A DNA stretch of 64,000 nucleotides from Tolypothrix sp. PCC 7712 (GCF_025860405.1 NZ_CP063785.1:1736001-1800000), one strand, 5' to 3'; shown: positions 28,526-38,243, counted from the first letter of the stretch. Numbers and translations are program-made. The notes: generated from the sequence alone by a model not told the origin.

Positions 28526-29857
28526 ATGAATAATGTAACCTCTGATTTATGGAATAAAATCCGCCAACAATTTGATAGCGCACCCTATCCTAATATACCG
28601 CTAGAAAAGTCTCCTAAAAAGGATATTAGCTTACTATATATTCATAATTTAGCAACTGCATACTATTTGCGAAATCAGCAAGTTATAGACAGCCATAATA
28701 AAGTTATTTTAGATGCAGGTTGTGGAAGTGGTTATAAATCTTTAGTGTTAGCTTCTGCTAACACGGGAGCCAAAATAGTTGGTATTGACATATCAGAAGA
28801 ATCAATCAAATTGGCAAAACATAGGCTTCAGTACCACGGATTTGATAATGCAGAGTTTTATGTTCTGTCAATCTATGATTTAGCAAAATTGAACTATAAA
28901 TTTGATTATATAAACTGTAATGAGACTCTATATTTATTTCCTGATATTGTTCAGGCACTAAAATCCATGAAATCTGTTTTAAATAATGGGGGGATAATTC
29001 GAGCTAATTTACATAGTGCAATCCAGAGGTTTAATATTTTCTGCGCTCAAAAGGCATTTACCATTATGGGATTAATGGAAGATAATCCTGGAGATTTAGA
29101 GATAGAAATTGTTACTGATACGATGAAGTCCCTTAAAGATAATGTTTTACTCAAGGATAGGACTTGGAGTCATGATTTTGAACAGGATGATAAAAAAGAG
29201 CGTATCTTGATGAATTATCTATTTCAAGGAGATAAAGGCTATACAGTTAGTGATATGTTTGCAGCTTTAAGAGCAGCAGACTTAGAATTTATTAGCATGT
29301 TGAATTGGCGGCAGTGGGATTTAATGAGCTTATTTCAACAGCCTGATAACTTACCAGCTTTTTTAGCTATGAGTCTACCAGAGATTTCCATGGAGGAACA
29401 GCTAGAGTTATTTGAGTTACTACATCCTATGCATAGACTACTAGATTTTTGGTGTGGACACCCGCAACCAGAGCGCACTTTTACACCCATTGCTGAGTGG
29501 GATGATTCTGATTGGCTAAATACTAAAGTCTATCTACATCCACAATTTAATAACTTAAATTTTAAAAGCCATATCGATAACTGCATCAACAGAAGTCAAG
29601 TTTTCCCCATGTTTAGAAATGTTACCTTGAATAAAGAAACTATTTATATAGATAGTTCTATGGCTCTGTGTCTACTTCCTTTATTTGACAAACCATATTT
29701 AATGATGGACTTAGTAGAGTATTGGCAGCAACGTAGACCTATTGATAGCCTTACGGGAAAACCCATAGAAACTGATCAAGTATTTGAACTAGTGAAAAAT
29801 ACCCTATCAACACTAGAAGGTTTTGACTGCATTATGTTGGAAAAGCTATCTTCCTAG
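28526..29857 (+). CDS. class I SAM-dependent methyltransferase with long C-terminal region
   Basis: 443 residues from the ATG at 28526 (a GTG at 28520 would add two). The N-terminal half is a Rossmann methyltransferase with motif I VILDAGCGSGYKSLVLA and acidic GIDISEESI, followed by EFYVLSIYDLAKL and DYINCNETLYLFPD. The C-terminal 250 residues (MFAALRAADLEFISMLNWRQ, FWCGHPQPERTFTP) are of a type often found beside bacterial glycosyltransferases. Substrate unknown. It lies 174 bases before the pilin gene on the same strand, suggesting a role in surface protein or glycan modification. Confidence 0.8.
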   Translation: MNNVTSDLWNKIRQQFDSAPYPNIPLEKSPKKDISLLYIHNLATAYYLRNQQVIDSHNKVILDAGCGSGYKSLVLASANTGAKIVGIDISEESIKLAKHRLQYHGFDNAEFYVLSIYDLAKLNYKFDYINCNETLYLFPDIVQALKSMKSVLNNGGIIRANLHSAIQRFNIFCAQKAFTIMGLMEDNPGDLEIEIVTDTMKSLKDNVLLKDRTWSHDFEQDDKKERILMNYLFQGDKGYTVSDMFAALRAADLEFISMLNWRQWDLMSLFQQPDNLPAFLAMSLPEISMEEQLELFELLHPMHRLLDFWCGHPQPERTFTPIAEWDDSDWLNTKVYLHPQFNNLNFKSHIDNCINRSQVFPMFRNVTLNKETIYIDSSMALCLLPLFDKPYLMMDLVEYWQQRRPIDSLTGKPIETDQVFELVKNTLSTLEGFDCIMLEKLSS

Positions 29858-30031
29858 ACTATATACAAGAGGCTCTAGTGCAAAGTATTTGCTGAAATAT
29901 AGCAATAGCAAGGTTTTCAGAGTGATAGGACAGAATAGAAAAAAATTTTTTAGTTGGGTGATATGAATTTAAGCGAAATGGGTAAGTTCTTTATAGAACA
30001 AACAACCCACCCTACTCCTGGGAAAACACTT

Positions 30032-30568
30032 ATGAAAACCGAACTAAAAGCTAAATTTCTCCAACACATCCTCGGTAAAAAGAAAGAAGGAGAAGGTTTC
30101 ACCCTTATTGAATTGTTAGTTGTAATTATCATCATTGGTATTCTGTCTGCTATTGCTCTACCTTCCTTCTTGAACCAAGCTAAAAAGGCTAAACAATCTG
30201 AAGCTAAGACCTATGTTGGTTCTATGAATAGAGGTCAGCAAGCATACATGACAGAAAACGACGCATTTACTGCCAGTATTGATTCAATGGGGATTGGTAT
30301 TGCTAGCCAAACTGCAAATTACAAATTCACTGCTGTAACAGGCGATAACAGCGGTCTAGCTTATGCAATCAACGACTCAAGCTTAGTAACATCAAGCAGT
30401 GGTTTGAAAAACTACGGTGGTCATGTGTACTTGAAAAAAATTGGTGCTAACTCTGAGTTAACAAGTGTAGCTTACCTATGTGAAACTAATAACGTAGGAC
30501 CAAGAGGTTCAGCTACAATTACAGCAGGTGGTACAACTTGTGATAGTGATGGTAAGTTAATTAAGTAA
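30032..30568 (+). CDS. pilA: type IV pilin-like protein (PilA)
   Basis: A 178-residue prepilin. The ATG at 30032 gives MKTELKAKFLQHILGKKKEG, the usual cyanobacterial PilA leader; an ATG 78 bases upstream is open but unlike the family. The type III signal EGFTLIELLVVIIIIGILSA is cleaved between G22 and F23 by PilD; E27 is the conserved E5. The C-terminal part has two cysteines (AYLCETNN, GTTCDSDG) likely forming the D-region disulfide. Ser/Thr-rich stretches (SLVTSSSG) are potential glycosylation sites. It is followed by a terminator and then the GT41 gene. Confidence 0.93.
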   Translation: MKTELKAKFLQHILGKKKEGEGFTLIELLVVIIIIGILSAIALPSFLNQAKKAKQSEAKTYVGSMNRGQQAYMTENDAFTASIDSMGIGIASQTANYKFTAVTGDNSGLAYAINDSSLVTSSSGLKNYGGHVYLKKIGANSELTSVAYLCETNNVGPRGSATITAGGTTCDSDGKLIK

Positions 30569-30609
30569 TTGTTGTATTGTTACTTATTACCAGTATTAAA
30601 AGATTGTAG

Positions 30610-30648
30610 TTCACCTTCCATGATAAAGATGGAGGGTGGATATTTTTA
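30610..30648 (+). terminator. hairpin terminator after pilA
   Basis: TTCACCTTCCAT (30610-30621) pairs with ATGGAGGGTGGA (30629-30640), twelve pairs including two G-U, followed by TATTTTTATT. It may end most pilA transcripts before the GT41 gene. Confidence 0.7.
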
Positions 30649-30682
30649 TTTATAGTACAGTTAATAAAATAAGAAATTATTT

Positions 30683-32932
30683 ATGACTCAATTAGTTAAT
30701 GAATGGCAAAAACAAGCAAAACAGTATCTTGTTAATGAACAGTACAATGCTGCTGTTAAACTTTATGAAGAGGCAATTAAACAAGAGCCTGAAGTTAAAA
30801 GTTATTATTGGAATTTAGGATTATTTTTATTATTACAAGGTCAGGAAACAGAAGCACAATTTACTTGGTTTACAGGCTTATCAGAATTAGCAGAAGCAGA
30901 TGGTGATACTCAAGAATTATTAGAAGTTTTAGAGACAGAAGCAACCCGACGCATCACAATTGAAGACTATCATGTTGCTTGGGCAATTCGTCAACATATC
31001 AGAGAAATTTCTCCTGAAAATATTAATAATCTATTACATATTGCTTATCTTATTACTAAATTAGAGGCATTTAAAGACGATTGCCCAGAAATTTTAGCAG
31101 AAATTTGTAACTATTTACCTCTCAACATCGATAATTGCGATATTCGTTTATTGATAGATGTTATGATAGAGGTTTTAGTTTATTTAACTACAGTAGCAGA
31201 AGCACTTGATTCTATATTTAATTTTGTGCAAGTAGCTTTCCAAGCATATTCAGATACCTATGTAATGGGCATGATTGAGGCTGTAATGCTGCAATGCATT
31301 AAATTTTCTGCTTTTTATAAAAGACCAGATTTAGCATCAAAATTTGCCGAGCTTTGTTTACAGAGAGTACCAAAAAATTCTCATCTTGAATATACAGAAA
31401 TACTGACTCTATTGTCGCATTTCTATCAAAATGAGGAAAAATTTGAAAAGGGAATAGAAACAGCTAAAGCTTGTTATGATTTGAGCAATACTTTAGCCGA
31501 AAAAATTTGTTCAAATTATCTTGTTCTCAGAGGATTGATGACTTCTGGTAGCTATTGGCAAGAAGCTTATTCTCGCTTACAAGATCAGATTATATTAACT
31601 CAACAGCTAATAGATAAAGAACCTGGTGATATTAATATAGTACAAGTTACAAGGTTGTTTGATGCTTTATTTTTCTTACCATACTTTGAAGACCAGCCAC
31701 AAAGAAATCACACTATTCAGCATCAACTATCTAGTTTCTGTCAAGCCAAAGTTACTAACTATTATTCAGAATCTTATAAATCATACAGCGAATATTTAAA
31801 TTTACGTAAAAATAATCGTAGTCAAAATAAATCAACTCTAAATATAGGTTATATTTCTCATTGTTTTAAAAGGCATTCAGTTTCTTGGTTATGTCGATGG
31901 ATTTTTAAATATCACAATCCAGAAAACTTTAGAATTCATTGCTATTTTCTTCATGAATCTGAAGTATTAGATAATTTTACAAAAAATCATTTCCTTAATC
32001 AGTCATTTAAATTTCATCAATTTGGTCTCCGCAACCATGAGCAAATTTGGAGCCAAATTCAAGAAGATGAAATTGATATTTTAATTGATTTAGATAGTTT
32101 GACATTAGATCAGGCTTGCGAATTAATGTCTATTAAATCTGCGCCTATACAGGCAACTTGGTTAGGTTGGGATAGCTCAGGATTACCATCAATAGACTAC
32201 TTTATTGCTGACCCTTATGTATTACCAGAATCAGCACAAGATTACTACAGTGAAACTATTTGGAGATTACCCCAAACTTATATAGCAATTGATGGTTTTG
32301 AAATAGATGTCCCTGATTTACGTAGGGATGATTTAGGCATTCCTAATGATGCAATTATCTATTTTATGACTCAAAAAGGATATAAAAGGCATCAACCGCA
32401 TTTACATTTACAAATGAAAATTATTAAGGAAGTACCTAATAGTTATCTTTTAATTAAAGGTGATGCAGACCCAGAAAAAACCAAGGTCTTTTTTGAAGAG
32501 ATTGCCCAAGAAGAAGGCGTAGATTTTTCACGGATCAAATTTTTACCTTATGCCCGTAGCGAAGCTGTCCACCGCGCTAATTTGCAGATAGCAGATGTTG
32601 TACTTGATACTTATCCTTATAATGGCGCAACAACTACGCTAGAAACCTTGTGGATGGGTCTTCCCCTAGTTACAAGAGTTGGTGAACAGTTCTCTGCACG
32701 TAATAGCTACACTATGATGATGAATGCGGGTATTACAGAAGGTATTGCTTGGAATGAAGAAGAGTATTTAGAGTGGGGTGTGCGCCTAGGTAAGGATGAG
32801 AAATTACGACAACAGATTTCTTGGAAATTGCGTCAGTCAAGACATACATCACCGCTATGGAATGCCAAACAATTTACCTATGAGATGGAGAAAGCTTATC
32901 AACAAATGTGGCACAGATATCTTGATAGTTAA
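30683..32932 (+). CDS. SPINDLY-type O-linked GlcNAc transferase (GT41) with TPR N-terminus
   Basis: A 749-residue cytoplasmic glycosyltransferase. The N-terminus has TPR-like helices (YLVNEQYNAAVKLYEEAIKQ, SYYWNLGLFLLLQGQETEAQ); the middle is helical; the C-terminal half is a GT41 catalytic region: IGYISHCFKRHSVSW, IDILIDLDSLT, APIQATWLGWDSSGLPSIDY, RIKFLPYARSEAVHRANLQ and LDTYPYNGATTTLETLWMG at about 641-659. GT41 enzymes attach GlcNAc, or fucose in SPY, to Ser/Thr of proteins. Directly downstream of a pilin, so the pilin is an obvious candidate substrate; this is inference. Confidence 0.9.
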   Translation: MTQLVNEWQKQAKQYLVNEQYNAAVKLYEEAIKQEPEVKSYYWNLGLFLLLQGQETEAQFTWFTGLSELAEADGDTQELLEVLETEATRRITIEDYHVAWAIRQHIREISPENINNLLHIAYLITKLEAFKDDCPEILAEICNYLPLNIDNCDIRLLIDVMIEVLVYLTTVAEALDSIFNFVQVAFQAYSDTYVMGMIEAVMLQCIKFSAFYKRPDLASKFAELCLQRVPKNSHLEYTEILTLLSHFYQNEEKFEKGIETAKACYDLSNTLAEKICSNYLVLRGLMTSGSYWQEAYSRLQDQIILTQQLIDKEPGDINIVQVTRLFDALFFLPYFEDQPQRNHTIQHQLSSFCQAKVTNYYSESYKSYSEYLNLRKNNRSQNKSTLNIGYISHCFKRHSVSWLCRWIFKYHNPENFRIHCYFLHESEVLDNFTKNHFLNQSFKFHQFGLRNHEQIWSQIQEDEIDILIDLDSLTLDQACELMSIKSAPIQATWLGWDSSGLPSIDYFIADPYVLPESAQDYYSETIWRLPQTYIAIDGFEIDVPDLRRDDLGIPNDAIIYFMTQKGYKRHQPHLHLQMKIIKEVPNSYLLIKGDADPEKTKVFFEEIAQEEGVDFSRIKFLPYARSEAVHRANLQIADVVLDTYPYNGATTTLETLWMGLPLVTRVGEQFSARNSYTMMMNAGITEGIAWNEEEYLEWGVRLGKDEKLRQQISWKLRQSRHTSPLWNAKQFTYEMEKAYQQMWHRYLDS

Positions 32933-33013
32933 AATTCCTGGCTGATTGTAAATTGGGTTGGTGCGACGAAACTCTATAATTACAGCCAATTGGAACCCAA
33001 TAGTAACTTAGTG

Positions 33014-33042
33014 AAGGGCACAACAAAGTCTGTTGTGCCCTT
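33014..33042 (+). terminator. perfect 12-bp hairpin after the GT41 gene
   Basis: AAGGGCACAACA and TGTTGTGCCCTT enclose a five-base loop AAGTC. No long T-run follows, so it may also act as an RNA-stabilising hairpin. Confidence 0.65.
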
Positions 33043-33169
33043 ACTTGTGAATTTATTTAGTTGAAAAACGCTGTCAATTCAAATCTTGTAAAAACATGGT
33101 TTAACTAGCAGTCTGAAAAATTAAACTCATCCCAAATCAAATAATTTTTGCAACACATCAAGGTCATTC

Positions 33170-33465
33170 AGTTGTCAAGGTTCAGTACCTTGCGGCTAAT
33201 CCTCCAAACCCTTATGGGTCTTAGTTTCTAGCCAACGATTCGCACTTATTCACTACACCCCACACCCGACACCCCACACCCAAAAGCCTTATAGGTAATG
33301 GGTTTGGCGTTATCTTAGTGCCATTCATCTCTTGCTCCCTTCTCCCTGTGGGAGAGGGGCTGGGGGTGAGGGCGAAACCTTCCACAAGAGCGGGTTTCAC
33401 GTTAAGTTGACACGTATGGGTACTGCCGTGCCCCTACGATATGTCACATTCTGTTTTTAAATTGG
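33170..33465. repeat. repeat-rich spacer between convergent operons
   Basis: Contains a CAAGGTTCAGTACCTTG hairpin (33177-33193), CACACCCGACACCCCACACC tandem words (33256-33285), the palindromic CTTCTCCCTGTGGGAGAGGG (33340-33359) and GGTACTGCCGTGCCCCTACG (33418-33438). All are words of dispersed repeats. No gene. Confidence 0.6.
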
Positions 33466-33467
33466 TA

Positions 33468-36020
33468 TTAGTCAGTAGTTAAACTTAAGCGTGGGAAAGT
33501 AGCTTGGATATTTTTTATCGCGCTATCTAATTGATAGATTGGTATCTCGGTTACTCGTGCTTCTGCTAAAGCTGTCTCATCTTCATTAATCAGAATTATT
33601 CGACCATCGATCAGAGGTAACAGATATCGCCATTGTATATCCCCCAACTTATCTATTAAAGAAATATTTATGGTATCAGTAATATCTAAATCTTCCATCA
33701 AAAGATTCATGGCGACACTAGATAAAAATATTTCTGCATCTTCAGTAGTTATATTAGCTGTATAAATCAACAAGCTAATCTTTTCACTTTCAGGATGAGT
33801 TGCTAAAGCTTGAATTATTTCTTGTAACTCTAAACCGAGTTCTTCTTCTGATTGTGACCAATCGGGAAAGATGATGAGATTAATATCTTTTAAATTTAAG
33901 GATAACAAAGTTGCATCAATTAGCGCCTTGCTAACTGTTCCAGCCATCTTTGTCCAGGAGAACTTTTGAGCCTGCGCTAAACCTGCTGTAATTAAGGCAT
34001 TACGTACTATAGGCTTTTGTACTTCGCACATAGCATTTGCCAATGCATCAACATCATCCTCTTGAACATAAATAACTGCATCTCCTGCTACTTCAGGAAT
34101 AGAAGCATTAGGACAGGTGATAACAGGACAACCACAAGCCATTGCTTCAACTACAGGCATTCCAAAACCTTCATATTTAGAAGGATAAACTAATGCCACT
34201 GCACCAGAGTAAGCTATAGCTAATTCTTCATCACTAAGTTGTAGTGTATGAATAGCGCTACCTGAAGTATAAGCTCTATATTCTGGCTCTAACATACTAC
34301 CAGCGCCAGTAGAAATAATATCGAATCCGTGGCTAGTAGTAAGTTGTGAAAAAGCACGGAAGAATAAAATACTATTTTTATAACCGCTACCACCACCAAC
34401 TACTAAGAAGTAAGGTTTATGAATACCGTATTTATTTTGGAAAGCATTGACTAATTCTGCTTGGGCTGGTGAAAAAGTATTGCTAACCCCACAATGAGCT
34501 ACAGTGACAGATTCTAAAGCTATATTATCGAAATATCTAGCTAAGTCATGGGCTGTATTTTCAGAAATAGATATATATCCTGAGGCGTTTTGAATCGCTT
34601 GATGCTTTTCTTTCCACATAGGATGATTTAAATCCCATCCCATCACTTCTGGAATCATGTCATAAGCCATGAATACAGAAGGCGTTGTAATTGGAGAAGT
34701 ATAGTAAGTAGAAATAAATAATTTTGCTTCTTGTTCATCACAGATGTGTTGAAGCATCTTTTTATCAGCTGCGGTATTGTTATAGTCGTATGGGGGAATT
34801 GTCAGATAACGGATACCATTAATTTTTGGTGCAGTGTTGGCTCTATTTAAGACTAAAATATGATTTGTAAATTCAGTGTTTGCCCATTCTTCTAGTAGCG
34901 ATCGCCAAACTCTAGCTATTCCTGTTTTATATAATTGGAAAAAGACTCCGTCAATGATAATTTGTGGTTGAGTATGGACATTAAAAATTAAGTTGAAATA
35001 ATTTTTAATGAAATCTAAATCTCTATTTTTACTAAATTTTAGGTGGTTATCTAAATCTTGAGTATATTGGTAATCTATAAACTGTAAGCCTTCTGCTGTT
35101 AATAAAATATTCCAAGGTCGAATATCAGCAACATTATCTAGCTTTTCCAGCCTATCAAATTCAGCCTCAATTTTCTGATTACAAGTTTCATAATTAGGTA
35201 CTAAAATCTCTCCAATTTGAGCAACATCAGATAGAAGTACGCCCGGAACAGTTCTAATATCTTGATTAAGATGTGATTTGTGAATTATTAATCCTTCTGC
35301 ATCAGTTTTTAGAAAATAATTACGAGGTTGTAAAGGATAACCTATATAGGGAAAAATAGATTCTCTGGCATAATTAGGAGAATCAGCATAATAAAATGAA
35401 CGTTTTAAATCAGTATCACAATGGGTTGCAGCTTCATAAGACATTTTGATAAAAACAGGTTTAAATTGACTAATTTTTTCTAAAGTAAGTTGTTTTTTCA
35501 ATATATCCTTACCACAAACTCTTGACTCATCAGGGTGAGGAAGTTCAATAATAAAAGATTTAGAAATTTCATTTAATTCTGTTAGAAAATTTTCTGCATC
35601 TGGAATATGATGTAAAACTGATAACAAAAGAGTTACATCAAAGTAAACACATGCTTGGGTAGCTTTATATAACCATTCTGTCGTGACTTCAGAGTGAATT
35701 AAAATTACATTATTGACACCTTCTAATTTAATTAATGCCTGTTGCAAACGTGCATAAGGATATTGTTTTTCAATACTTATAAAAACATTTTGAGGAAATA
35801 ATTTAGCTAAGTTAATAGTAAAAAATCCTACATTAGACCCAATATCGAGAATAGTTTGTTTGGGTTTAATATAATTTCTAATGACTTCTAACCTTTCAAA
35901 ATCGTTAGCTCTAACTCCTTCTCTAATTAATTCTCCATGCAAATAGATAGATTGATAGACTTCAGGTAAATCATCTATTAAGTTTTCTAATTTTGATAGT
36001 TCTTGTGAGTTAATTTTCAT
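33468..36020 (-). CDS. methyltransferase / GT4 glycosyltransferase fusion, last gene of the phosphonate operon
   Basis: An 850-residue multidomain enzyme. Residues about 40-200: class I methyltransferase (TILDIGSNVGFFTINLAKLF, DVTLLLSVLHHIPD). Residues about 225-345: a kinase-like C-lobe remnant with DIRPWNILLTAEGLQFIDYQ, resembling the HxDLxxxNIL/DFE motifs of small-molecule kinases. Residues about 360-700: GT4 glycosyltransferase (MAYDMIPEVMGWD, GYISISENTAHDLARYF, ALVYPSKYEGFGMPVVEAMA, CGCPVITCPNASIPEVAGDA). The last 150 residues are unassigned. Linked 64 bases downstream of the cytidylyltransferase fusion; likely builds or modifies the glycan that receives the phosphonate. Confidence 0.8.
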   Translation of the reverse strand: MKINSQELSKLENLIDDLPEVYQSIYLHGELIREGVRANDFERLEVIRNYIKPKQTILDIGSNVGFFTINLAKLFPQNVFISIEKQYPYARLQQALIKLEGVNNVILIHSEVTTEWLYKATQACVYFDVTLLLSVLHHIPDAENFLTELNEISKSFIIELPHPDESRVCGKDILKKQLTLEKISQFKPVFIKMSYEAATHCDTDLKRSFYYADSPNYARESIFPYIGYPLQPRNYFLKTDAEGLIIHKSHLNQDIRTVPGVLLSDVAQIGEILVPNYETCNQKIEAEFDRLEKLDNVADIRPWNILLTAEGLQFIDYQYTQDLDNHLKFSKNRDLDFIKNYFNLIFNVHTQPQIIIDGVFFQLYKTGIARVWRSLLEEWANTEFTNHILVLNRANTAPKINGIRYLTIPPYDYNNTAADKKMLQHICDEQEAKLFISTYYTSPITTPSVFMAYDMIPEVMGWDLNHPMWKEKHQAIQNASGYISISENTAHDLARYFDNIALESVTVAHCGVSNTFSPAQAELVNAFQNKYGIHKPYFLVVGGGSGYKNSILFFRAFSQLTTSHGFDIISTGAGSMLEPEYRAYTSGSAIHTLQLSDEELAIAYSGAVALVYPSKYEGFGMPVVEAMACGCPVITCPNASIPEVAGDAVIYVQEDDVDALANAMCEVQKPIVRNALITAGLAQAQKFSWTKMAGTVSKALIDATLLSLNLKDINLIIFPDWSQSEEELGLELQEIIQALATHPESEKISLLIYTANITTEDAEIFLSSVAMNLLMEDLDITDTINISLIDKLGDIQWRYLLPLIDGRIILINEDETALAEARVTEIPIYQLDSAIKNIQATFPRLSLTTD

Positions 36021-36084
36021 AAAATTAATGCCAAAATTTAATAATTTAACATTGCCTATTAGAAAAATCAGTTATATAACTTGA

Positions 36085-37638
36085 TTAACTAACCAGTAAT
36101 TGATGCCATTGATTCATTAATGTTTCCAATTCTGAGTGGCTTTTAAGTGGATTCTCTAAAACTTGCCAAAATGCAATATAACGATCAATCAATTGAGCGA
36201 TAAGTGCACCGGAAGATTTAATATTATGATTAACAATTGAGTCACGATGCTGCTTTTGGCTCTCAATTTCAATGAGATTATGGAAAGAGCTATCAGAAGC
36301 GAATACTTCCTGTAGTTCTTTTAATGGCTTAAAAAGAATATCTTTTGAAATCAGACTAGATTGAGGTTGTAGCTGGTTTGGATCTGCATTAAAACGACCT
36401 GTTTCTATACTGATACCAAATGAGAGAAATTCTATACTAACGGATGATTGATCGGTAACTAATACATCTACGAAAGGAAATAAGCTACAGATATTTAATT
36501 TTCTAGGTGCAACAATAATGTTGGGTAGGTTATAAGCTAAAGCTGTTTCCTCCATTTCTTGAACAGAACGAAGAGAACTTTCATATATTACTTCTGCACC
36601 CTGCGGATAGGCTTGACCTGGATTTACATAAATATGATTCTTAATAATTACGTTACATTGAAGATTTTTAAATAGAGGTAATAATTGTTCCCATTCCCTT
36701 GTATATCCCCAAGTTGGTGCATATAAAATAGTATATTTATACGGTAAGTTAGATAATTTTTGGGCAAGTTCGCTATATTCTTTAGGAATTTGCATTTTGT
36801 CATATTTTGGCCACCCTCCTTGCAAAATTAATCTTGTAGGTTGTTGAAAAGCCTGTGCGTAAGTTGAGCCTAATATTTTTTGAGCATGATGGTAATGAAC
36901 ATCTCCAGGAACGAAGATAATATTAAAGTCTCTTAACCTATTTTTTTCTATTTCATAAGCATCTATATCTCCCAAATCATGATGTAAATAAAATAAATAT
37001 TGATAACTATTAACAGATTTTTTAATATGAGGATGATGTTGAGTATGATCCAACAAAATAGCTGCCTGTGCATCTGTTGGTTGTTGATTAGGGCCAATTA
37101 ACCAACGACAGTCAAAATGTTGACTCATGCTTTCAAATACAGATAATCCTGCCTGTGCTTGTAAATCATGATAAGCAATAAAATCTACTCGAATTGGCTG
37201 ACTTACAAAACAGGATTTATCAGTAGATGAACACCTTTGTAAAAGATTAGTTGTCGAAATATTTTTTGTATAAGGAACTAGTTTAAGACGACCTTGCTTT
37301 TGAATTTCTCCATACCAGTTTTTGAGATTTTCTTCATTGACATCATCCCCATGACAAACATAGTCAATATTTAAGCTTTCTAAATATTCTAAAGTCACAT
37401 TTAAAGGAGCATTGGGAATAACTTCATCAACATAGCGGCAACTTTCAACGACTGCCATTCTTTCAACCATATTCATAATAGGTTGGCGTTTATATCCAGC
37501 AACAGTATCATCAGAGTGGATACCTACAACTAATTGATCGCCTAAAGATTTTGCTTGACTGAGAAAGTTGACATGACCTGCATGAAATAAATCAGCTACC
37601 ATATCAACATAAATTCGGATTGGTTTGGTATTGTGCAT
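36085..37638 (-). CDS. cytidylyltransferase fused to a CDP-glycerol glycerophosphotransferase-like domain
   Basis: 517 residues. Residues 1-140: CTP-transferase fold like eukaryotic ethanolamine-phosphate cytidylyltransferase and TagD, with HAGH at 19-22 (IYVDMVADLFHAGHVNFL), DEVIPNAP and the ISTTNLLQR motif at 127-135. Residues about 240-480 resemble the TagB/TagF polymer-forming transferases (TILYAPTWGYTREWEQLL, NVIIKNHIYVNPG, DVLVTDQSSVSIEFLSFGI). One chain could therefore make a CDP- or CMP-activated headgroup and transfer it. Beside the AEP genes the natural cargo is AEP or its N-methyl form; ethanolamine phosphate is an alternative. Cytoplasmic, no signal peptide. Confidence 0.78.
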   Translation of the reverse strand: MHNTKPIRIYVDMVADLFHAGHVNFLSQAKSLGDQLVVGIHSDDTVAGYKRQPIMNMVERMAVVESCRYVDEVIPNAPLNVTLEYLESLNIDYVCHGDDVNEENLKNWYGEIQKQGRLKLVPYTKNISTTNLLQRCSSTDKSCFVSQPIRVDFIAYHDLQAQAGLSVFESMSQHFDCRWLIGPNQQPTDAQAAILLDHTQHHPHIKKSVNSYQYLFYLHHDLGDIDAYEIEKNRLRDFNIIFVPGDVHYHHAQKILGSTYAQAFQQPTRLILQGGWPKYDKMQIPKEYSELAQKLSNLPYKYTILYAPTWGYTREWEQLLPLFKNLQCNVIIKNHIYVNPGQAYPQGAEVIYESSLRSVQEMEETALAYNLPNIIVAPRKLNICSLFPFVDVLVTDQSSVSIEFLSFGISIETGRFNADPNQLQPQSSLISKDILFKPLKELQEVFASDSSFHNLIEIESQKQHRDSIVNHNIKSSGALIAQLIDRYIAFWQVLENPLKSHSELETLMNQWHQLLVS

Positions 37639-37681
37639 AAATATATGAATAAAATTTTAAAATTCTGAGAAATATCTATGA

Positions 37682-38233
37682 TTAATTAGTCTTAATTAAG
37701 ACATTAAATCTATCTAGATTATAAAAACCTTGACTAATTTCTGCCATAGGAAAATTTTGCGGTTTAAATAAAAGATGTTCCGAGCGATGAGATTGAATTG
37801 GTAAATCTCCTATGAATATAGATGTTTTGGACACTCGGCTCATTTCTTCAATTACATTTTGAGCATATTGGAGGTTAGGAAAATAGTGAAATACGCTATA
37901 AGAAAAGGCTTTATCAAATGACTTATCCTTAAAAATTAAATTATCAGCCGAACCGTGAAGAACTGAGTTACAAAGTAATTTAATATGTTTCTTTACTAGA
38001 GATTGAGAATAATCAACTCCTACATAGTTACAATCTAAATATTGAGCCAACATGCCTGCACCACAACCAACTTCTAAAATTTTATCTGTAGGTTGAATGT
38101 CTAGTATTTTAGTTATTTGATTAGCAACAAAATTTGGATCAATTGTTGTCTCTTCATATCCATTTAACTCTTTTAAATCTTCTGTTTCTAAACTTCCCTT
38201 TCTCTCCCAAACTTCATGCCAGTCTAAAGACAT
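37682..38233 (-). CDS. small SAM-dependent methyltransferase in the AEP operon
   Basis: A 183-residue class I methyltransferase. The motif KILEVGCGAGMLAQYL is at about 51-66, then YVGVDYSQSL and FDKAFSYSVFHYFP. The N-terminus MSLDWHEVWERKG is characteristic but unassigned to a substrate. It starts 10 bases after the AEP transaminase stop, so it is translationally close-coupled to the pathway. N-methylation of AEP, known in other bacteria and invertebrates, is an attractive role but is only inferred. Confidence 0.78.
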   Translation of the reverse strand: MSLDWHEVWERKGSLETEDLKELNGYEETTIDPNFVANQITKILDIQPTDKILEVGCGAGMLAQYLDCNYVGVDYSQSLVKKHIKLLCNSVLHGSADNLIFKDKSFDKAFSYSVFHYFPNLQYAQNVIEEMSRVSKTSIFIGDLPIQSHRSEHLLFKPQNFPMAEISQGFYNLDRFNVLIKTN

Positions 38234-38243
38234 AAATATACCT

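Noticed and set aside
36085..37638. Classic wall teichoic acid (TagD/TagF) system
   Set aside because: The domains match in type, but cyanobacteria are Gram-negative, no other teichoic acid genes are present, and the neighbours are AEP genes.
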